NCBI GenBank assembly: GCA_029204225.1
Contig: CM055113.1
Span: 34,762,557-34,826,556 of the forward strand
DNA: 64,000 nt
Direction: 5' to 3'
DNA from: Diphasiastrum complanatum
Taxonomy: Eukaryota > Streptophyta > Lycopodiopsida > Lycopodiales > Lycopodiaceae
The first letter of the stretch is position 1. The number at the start of each line of letters is the position of its first letter. This document shows, one piece after another, positions 57,880 to 64,000 of the stretch. Below the pieces are notes generated by a model that searched no databases, had not been told where the DNA came from, and saw nothing but the letters and a program-made list of their open reading frames with translations. Both the position numbers and the translations under genes were made by a program.

Positions 57880-58660
57880 TGATTTATTAAATTGAAATAT
57901 AAAGACCAAAATCATTACAACGTTCAGCATGGCACTCGCCCTGATACGGTAACGATATGGTTCGGCCTATTGCTATAAGCAACTTTCAGTTCGGGAAGAT
58001 TGGACTATGAAATTTGTGAACCTGAAGGGAAGGTCTCCTAAAATTCTAAAGTTCTAATAAAGAAACAGTGGTCTTTAAAATCAAGTAAACAAAAATATTC
58101 ATAAACATATCGAAAGGAAAATACAAAGCTTATCAAAATAGTAATTCCGTTCAATCATAAAGCATTCAATCATAAGACATGAGGGGTCATGATGGGGACT
58201 CCCCCTCGAAAGATTCTTTTATAGTATGCAAGACCAACTGGCCCTCAACCAATTACATATACAGAGGATAGAAATGGTTTCATAGTTTCTTGAAATCTTG
58301 AAATCATGTGGATTGCAAAAAGATTAGAACTTAGAGAATTCCATAATCTGAAAAAAAAAATTAGACTTTGGCAAAGATCATCAAGCATCGGATTAGATCT
58401 TGTTTCCAAATACATACAAAAGCATTGTCATCAAAATAAGAACATGCATGGTCATTGGACATGGATCCTCATGACATGCAAATACTTTTACATAATTGGA
58501 AGATCATAACTTTCCAGAAATAGAAAAAAACTAGTTTTTTTGCATCAAATCCTCATTGACAAAATTCGTGGAGAATTCACTGAGTCTCAAAATTATTTGT
58601 ACGATTTCTTTGTCATATCCGCGAATTCTGATCAAACCAATTTTTGTACTGTTAGGCAAT
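57421..58660 (+). repeat. Diverged copy of the segment-R/loop sequence
   Basis: 57421-58012 matches 17532-18120 and 58024-58660 matches 18400-18985, clearly more diverged than the palindrome arms. It lacks the 278-bp piece 18121-18398. The gene-2 last exon in it (57505-57879) is open, so this copy is closest to the ancestral state. Confidence 0.85.
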
Positions 58661-58790
58661 TTCACTCATTTTGTACAAAAAAATCAGTTACAATGGACCT
58701 CAGAACATTGCCTTGAAATTCACGAACCTCACTAAGAAATCATAGGCACTAAGGGCGATTACTGGGTGAAAATTCCCATCCAAAAAATTC

Positions 58791-58800
58791 TATATATAGG
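58791..58800 (+). promoter_or_regulatory. TATA box
   Basis: TATATATAGG, 116 bp upstream of an ATG at 58916, with a pyrimidine-rich CTCACCCATCCTCTCC start-like region after it. Confidence 0.4.
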
Positions 58801-58915
58801 TCTCACCCATCCTCTCCATGAGTTCATTCTAGATTCTTGCAAGTGAGTTCATGCTGAAATTTTCAGAAATTTCATAATTTTCAGAACTATCTAGAATCAC
58901 TGTACTATTGTTTTC

Positions 58916-59095
58916 ATGGCTTCTAGAGATCCTTCACTCTCACTGCATCGCTGTAAGGCAACAAAACCTTACACGGGCAATATCTTTTTACTAGAAATCA
59001 AGAATCATTCCACAACGTTCCAATTAGCCAATTACGTTTTCACCCGTATTGGTTTTAATCTAATCCATCTTCCTGAGCAACGACATGAAAGATGA
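58916..59095 (+). CDS. Small ORF, 59 residues, unidentified
   Basis: Starts MASRDPSLSLHRCKATKPYT and ends FNLIHLPEQRHER. A TATA box sits at a natural distance upstream. It could be the first exon of a gene or the start of a retroelement gag (KPYTGNIF recalls the gag opening NYxxW weakly). Downstream (59096-59260) is a run of CTAAGTT-like words and no continuation was found. Confidence 0.3.
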   Translation: MASRDPSLSLHRCKATKPYTGNIFLLEIKNHSTTFQLANYVFTRIGFNLIHLPEQRHER

Positions 59096-59270
59096 GACTA
59101 ATTTATTTCTAGCCATTCTAGAACTTCTAACTTAGGATTTAGAACTTCGAAGTTCCTATCTTAGGAAAACTTAAGACTATATTTCTAAGCTTAAGTTACC
59201 TAAGTCTAAGTTCTAAATCTAAGTTTAAGCTATTTTATTATTATTTAAGCTTCTACTCACGAGCTTACAA
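59096..59270 (+). repeat. Degenerate CTAAGTT-type short repeats
   Basis: The stretch consists mainly of variants of CTAAGTT, TTAAGCTT and CTTAGG (for instance CTAAGCTTAAGTTACCTAAG near 59183). Not telomeric. Followed by a 25-bp direct repeat: ACAAAACACATGCCA at 59268 and 59319. Confidence 0.4.
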
Positions 59271-59386
59271 AACACATGCCATGGTGGAAGTTTACTAACA
59301 GACACTCATACGTGGATTTACAAAACACATGCCACGGAATTTTATTTTTCTTTGTGTTAGCACACATGCTAACATTATCCCTCTCC

Positions 59387-60474
59387 CTATTGGATTGGTG
59401 GTCCCACACCAATCGAAGCCTTTTCTTCCTGGATCTTTTGCGCTTCTTGGAGGCAAGCCTGTTGCTGGTGGGATTGATAAAACTTTGTGCCGATGCCCTC
59501 CATCATTTGCCACCGCAATCTGTTCAGGAAGGGCATGAGTTTATAATAATGGAGCATACCATTATTATAAATCCATGCCCATTCTGTGTTTTCCATATCA
59601 ACATGCAGGGCCGAGGTAAGAGTGGCGCGATAGTAAAGCCTTGCTACGCTGATCTGGTCTTCTTGCGTGCGCAATGGTTTATTGATATCAATGGCTATTG
59701 AGGGTAGTCCTCGATCCCAGAAACCCTTCAGTTCTGCTAGAAAGGCTACCAGGCCGCAATTATTCGCACAATATCTTACGTCGCGATCAAGGTTGCCATG
59801 GTGCTTCTGGTAGGATACACAATAGTTAGTGACCATGTCTTCAGCTAAGTTGCCGGTATCGATGCATGTGGGCTTGGGCCAAAATATCATGTTCTTGACC
59901 TTGGTGGCAGAGAATGGTTCTCACCTCGCTACCGGATAATAATATGGATTGGTACACATGTAGGAGGGTGCTTCAAGATACCGTGCCATGGAGGTTTTAC
60001 TCTGCAAGAAGAGTTGATGACGCCAGAGAGGTTGTGGATCCAGTAGTTTGACTGCTTCTTTATGTGTTTTACATTGGTCCAAATCTGGCAATATGTAGCA
60101 TCCGTGCTCCTTTATGGTTGGAATTCTTTGTGATTTAGGAAAAAATTGGCGTTGAATAAAATGGGGGGTTAGTGGTGTCGAGGGTGTTGGATTTATCTCC
60201 TAAGTCCCATTTTACTCTGCCTCCATTCATGCTACAGTTTTACTCACGTTGTCGCACAGTCTGTACATTTACATATAAAATAAGACAAACGAATAAAATA
60301 CAACTGTTTGCATAAATACAAGTAAATTCTTACAGGCAAAGAAAAGGCAAAATCTTCACCAACGTTCATCTCAGCAAAAGCTGATGTCACGGCCCTTTTC
60401 ATGCTCACCCCATGCAATTGTGCTAACAGACTTGACAACAACAGTAGCCACCCACGATCTCCTACAGACAACAC
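59387..60474 (-). pseudogene. Unidentified multi-exon gene with in-frame stops
   Basis: Minus strand. An exon at 60465-60334 lies between CTGTAG and GTAAGA and reads LLAQLHGVSMKRAVTSAF, ending DFAFSLP. After ATGTACAG a second exon from about 60256 reads LCDNVSK, then through stops at about 60226, 60214 and 60202, then RIPTIKEHGCYILPDLDQCK, LLDPQPLWRHQLFLQSKTSM, a stop near 59926, and an open frame 59890-59387 with GLVAFLAELKGFWDRGLPSI and NTEWAWIYNNGMLHYYKLMP. About 300 residues in all. Each stop could come from one C-to-T change (CGA, CAA or CAG). I do not recognise the protein. Frames on the plus strand here are shadows. Confidence 0.5.
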
Positions 60475-61060
60475 ATCTACTTTGTACTTTCTTCATCTGC
60501 ACACCTCTAACATTGTGTAAATATACTAAATACCATTTGCATATTCAAATAGATGAGAGAGATCAAGAGAATAAGTGTGTGTGACATCATCATAGCTATG
60601 CACTTTTATTTTTAATGCCAAGATCTGGATTAATCTTAACTTTATTGCAAGCTTCGCTCTTGTTTGAGCTTACTTTCATTTAAACTTCCCCTTCGGGGTG
60701 TATATATCTTTTTCATCAATGTACTTACTACTTTTTCCTATGAATAAATGCATCAATGTGTTTTTTTTTTAAATCAACGATGGTTTATTGGCCTTGCATT
60801 GCAAATACTATGTGTTGAGGTCGGTCAACTGAGTTTTAAAAAACTCATGAGCCATAAGCCAAAAAAAAACTCATGAGCCATAAGCAAAAGCAAAGGCTAT
60901 TTTGGGTTTGCATGAGCCATAAGTAGGAAGTGATGCGTGGTAAGTGTTCTGAGCCATGTGAAATTATTCTTCTCGGGAAATCATACTAATTTAGTTTGCA
61001 GCTTTCATTGTCGCTCCTCCCCGCACACAAATCTCTCCCGGACTGTTTGCTGGTGGCGAG
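60475..61060. other. Intergenic, no gene seen
   Basis: AT-rich; TATATATC near 60701. A 20-bp direct repeat AAACTCATGAGCCATAAGC occurs at 60840 and 60869 with a third partial copy at 60913. Confidence 0.4.
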
Positions 61061-62180
61061 TGAAGGTAGCAGGTGTCAATCTTATTGTTCGAAGGTATAA
61101 GTTTGTGTCCAGCTCATCGTCTGAAGGTAGCATGTGTCAAACTCATGTCCGAATGGAGACATCGATCCGGATGATGTTGTCGCTCTTACTTTCTCTTCTG
61201 GAATAGAATCAGACATAATTGCTCATTGTTTAATGAAGGCCTCACGAAGCAGAATCACAAGTGTGTCTAAGCAACGGCGATGTCTAAGAGAGAGCTCACG
61301 GTGTTCAAGAATCAAGAGAGAGATCACGATCTTCGGGCATCAACAATGTTCAAGAGAGAGCTCACAAAGTTCTAGTTGTCGTTGAAAGGTTGATAGTCGT
61401 TGAGCTACATGCATAATAGTCACTAGCACGTTGACCGGGCTAGAACGTTGAGATACAGGTCGATGGTCGTTGAGACAACATAACCACAAGCATATCACAA
61501 GTGCATCTGTGATCTGAGCTACAAATCATAGGCAGATCACAAGCAGAATCAAATCACAATCAAAATCAATCACTGTTTAATGAAGGCCTCATTAGCGAAA
61601 TCACAAGTGCATGTGAAAACCACAAGTCCATATGAGCTACAGTCACAAACGATGATACTATTTCATGTCTTTTGTGAGTGCGAGCGAGCGAGAGAGAGAG
61701 AGAGCTCACGGTGACAGGTCTCTCGCGGTTTAATGAAGGCAAGATAGTCTGCAGAAACAAAAGCAGAATCACAGGCAGATCACAAACGGATCCTCGCTCT
61801 TCGTTGATACTCATTCCCTAGCATACACGTTATGAGTCTGTCTTTAGTAACAACAGACCTGTCCCGTTTTGGAGTCTGGAGGCACGGTCCTTCGAAGAAG
61901 AGAATAGGAAACCGATTGCTGTTAGCATCAGACCTCTCCCCACTATTGAAAAATTCTTGGAGACATGATCCTTCAAATAATGGCCATCGTGAGAAAGATA
62001 AACAGTAGTTTCAGATAGAATCTGGGAAGATCCTTGTCACGGTTTACAAAGTGCTAAGAGATCAGTAGTCATCGTTGCTGCAATGTGCTAGAAGACAGAT
62101 TCAACAAATTGTAGATTTTTATCAAGTACGGGTAACAGGTAGCATCTCGCGTATTAGCACAAACTGAGTTCTCTACAAAG
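61061..62180. repeat. Patchwork of short dispersed repeats
   Basis: GTTTAATGAAGGC occurs at about 61227, 61570 and 61728; AGAGAGAGCTCAC at about 61287, 61343 and 61693; GAAGGTAGCA(G/T)GTGTCAA at about 61064 and 61124. No reliable ORF. It may be the control part of an LTR belonging to the copia remnant further right, but borders are not visible. Confidence 0.4.
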
Positions 62181-62814
62181 AGGCAGATTGTTGAGATTTA
62201 GCAGCGGTCATAGAAACTACTAGTCCGGTCAGGGCAGAAGATCCTCCAGTGCAGAAGAACAGCTTTTTTCCACGGAAGGGCCAAGGGGTTGCATCGTGGC
62301 ACATTATTGCAGCTCGACGAGGACGCTAAAACTCAATTGTGTCTTCAAGCCGCTCTGCTCTTGTTGAATTACTGTGAACGTAAATAAGAGACTCTTCCTG
62401 TTTTGGGTACAATGCATGAACTGATAATTCACGTTTCTTGGATCCCAAGCGGCGCTGGGTATATTCTACTTGCATTGATTTTCATTTATCATAAAGGTGC
62501 TATCAGTGTCGTCGTCTAACTCCTGAAGCACTGTATTATCTTTCTTGTGCATGACTTGACATAAGTAATAAAGCACAGCAAGAACAGTGATCATACAGCA
62601 TGCCTTACTGAAAAGACACCAGAGGTAATCCTATTGCCAGATGTGCAAAAACAGTGCATCCATGTTCGTATAGCTTCTACTTATATCCTACTGATCATCA
62701 AAGATCTTTACATGTCATTGCCGATGACAGGTACCCTTCTTTTCACACCCGCCAATTTCTCACATGGGTGTGACATTCAATATATAACGGCCTAACAGTT
62801 GAATTGCTACCAAC
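62181..62814 (-). repeat. Probable 3' LTR of copia-5, left border uncertain
   Basis: The minus strand reads GTGGGAGAGAT followed by TGTTGGTAGC at 62814, the polypurine tract and LTR start typical of copia. The LTR contains a TATATATT box (minus, near 62780). The other end was not identified; 62181 is a guess based on a TGTTGAG. Confidence 0.4.
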
Positions 62815-63600
62815 AATCTCTCCCACAATTCAACTTCATTCTACTAAGAAATTTTCTCTTACTCCCATCAGATCTCTGAAATACTGAAATTTTGCTTTAC
62901 CTAAACTCTTGGTCATGAGATCCGCTATCATTTCTTTAGTAGCACAATACTTCAGCCTAAATTCTCCAGATTGTATCATATATCTAACATAGTGATATTG
63001 CAGACACTATATGTTTGCTTCTCTTATGAAAGCAACCATTTTTACACAAGAAAATGCATCCCTGATTATCACTTTGTAAAACAAAACTATCTACTTTAAT
63101 CTCTATTTCATTAATAATATTCTTGATCTACATGTGTTCCTTTGAAGCATGACACAGAGCCATGTATTCAGCTTCAGTGGTGGATAGAGTCACGGATCTA
63201 TGTTTGGTACTTGCCCAGCTGATTATTGCATTGGCCATGATGAATGTATAAGCTGATGTGGATGTCCTGTCATCCTCATTTCCTCCCCAGTCCGAAACTG
63301 CATAACCTGTAGATTATACCATGTGCAGCTATTCCTTGTAAATATTTTAGAACTCTCTTTCCTGCATTCCAGTGTGCTATGCCTGGGTTATTCAAAAGCT
63401 GACTTAACTTCCCTACTGCCGTGCAAATATCCGGTCTGGTACTGCATACAAGTCCACAGATGTGCATTTTGTTGGCTGACACCTGTTGAAGTGTATATGT
63501 ACCCAAGGATGGAATGTATCAAGTACCTTTTGATTTCTGCATTTCGTGTCTTCTGTGTTGTACAGATATTTAGCTTGCCATCATGAATGCTCTCATTGTT
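62815..63600 (-). pseudogene. Copia-5 RNase H remnant
   Basis: Minus strand 63506-63276 reads CGLVCSTRPDICTAVGKLSQ then WNAGKRVLKYLQGI, the RT-RNase H link. Further left come TLSTTEAEYMALCHASKEH and LQSDNQGCIFL, RNase H catalytic blocks, then KRSKHI. Many stops. A family different from copia-1 to -4. No 5' half seen in the window. Confidence 0.8.
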
Positions 63601-63745
63601 TGATTGCTGCGTGTCATAGTTTCATTTACCTAGTATGTAATCGTTGATTCCGGTACATATAGAATTATGATCTTTCGAAGGTTATGGGCCCACATCACGA
63701 GGTAGTGTAATCATTTCTGAAAGCGATCTGTACCGTCGAAGGGAT

Positions 63746-63922
63746 ATGAAGGAGAAAGCGACTGAGGCCAAAGCAGAACAAATTATAGTCTGCCTAAAGG
63801 TCGAGATGACAACCGAAATCAGTCCATTGAGCGATTCACGAGTCCTTGAGGAAGATGAAATTGATCCTCAAGGAGAGAGGGCTGTGGGGAGTAGTGGATG
63901 GGAGCGATCCTGTAGATCGTGA
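63746..63922 (+). CDS. Short ORF, 58 residues or more, unidentified
   Basis: From ATG at 63746: MKEKATEAKAEQIIVCLKVE ... VLEEDEIDPQGERAVGSS. The frame is open upstream to about 63670 (GYGPTSRGSVIISESDLYRR), so it is probably an exon of a longer gene. Charged and acidic. It lies just before the gene-2 exon copy at the window end, separated by a GATGCAG that could be an acceptor. Confidence 0.35.
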   Translation: MKEKATEAKAEQIIVCLKVEMTTEISPLSDSRVLEEDEIDPQGERAVGSSGWERSCRS

Positions 63923-63951
63923 TGAGGAAGGGGTTCGCATGGATGCAGCTA

Positions 63952-64000
63952 GAAGTACATGGAGTTGTGCAAAGAGCTTCTACATTCATAGGGATTGGAA
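63952..64000 (+). pseudogene. Start of another gene-2 last-exon copy
   Basis: AGAAGTACATGGAGTTGTGC through GGGATTGGAA is identical to 7740-7788, including AAAGAGC where the 57.5-kb copy has AACGTGC. It continues past the window. This is the sixth copy in or entering the window. Confidence 0.75.

Noticed and set aside
59276-59701. 141-residue plus-strand frame
   Set aside because: Antisense shadow of the minus-strand pseudogene at 59387-60474, which has splice sites and a longer continuous reading.
1-64000. tRNA or rRNA genes, organelle DNA insertions
   Set aside because: None recognised by eye. The only tRNA-related sequences are retrotransposon primer sites.

Overview
The window is nuclear DNA of a land plant. 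The evidence is Ty1/copia retrotransposons with tRNA-Met-type primer sites, a CACTA transposase remnant, spliceosomal introns, long AG/GT microsatellites and one interrupted plant-type SNF2/RING helicase gene. The species cannot be told from the sequence. Most of the window is nested and decayed transposable-element DNA.

Layout. Bases 1-18399 and 38418-56813 are the two arms of a giant, nearly identical inverted repeat. The left arm runs off the window. The loop between the arms (18400-38417) holds a decayed copia pol (about 19130-20450), a microsatellite block flanked by repeated GACGTCGGATTC-type motifs (20740-22760), a CACTA/En-Spm remnant (24611-26770), an unidentified multi-exon pseudogene (about 27980-29570), a stripped LTR element (30119-31135) and an HLTF/RAD5-like helicase gene on the minus strand (33503-37284). 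The helicase gene ends abruptly at the edge of a repeated segment. To the right of the palindrome (56814-64000) are the rest of an unidentified gene ('gene 2'), a diverged copy of the repeated block, an unidentified minus-strand pseudogene (59387-60474) and another copia remnant (about 62815-63600).

Each arm, read outside to inside, contains: a divergent gene pair (gene 2, and 'gene 1', which starts like histone H3 and continues into an unknown protein); a shared control region with five G-boxes and eleven copies of an 18-bp motif; copia-1, inserted in gene 1 with target duplication AAGAG; a 2.4-kb repeated segment carrying a copia RT scrap, a gene-2 exon copy and the same DNA that lies upstream of the helicase gene; copia-3 fragments interrupted by copia-2 (target duplication CTAGT); and a second, partial copy of the repeated segment.

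The most unusual item is the divergent pair. Gene 1 begins MARTK and carries a degraded histone fold with CENH3-like LLIP wording, then an acidic stretch and several exons of an unrecognised protein. Gene 2 is also unrecognised, and its last exon is scattered at least six times in the window. Both 5' leaders carry the same motif cluster. All copies here are broken by frameshifts, stops or insertions, so what is preserved is the architecture of a gene pair or mobile element, not a working system.

Relative timing: copia-1 LTRs differ from each other far more than the two arms differ, so the insertions came first and the inverted duplication (or a homogenising conversion, or an assembly duplication) came later.
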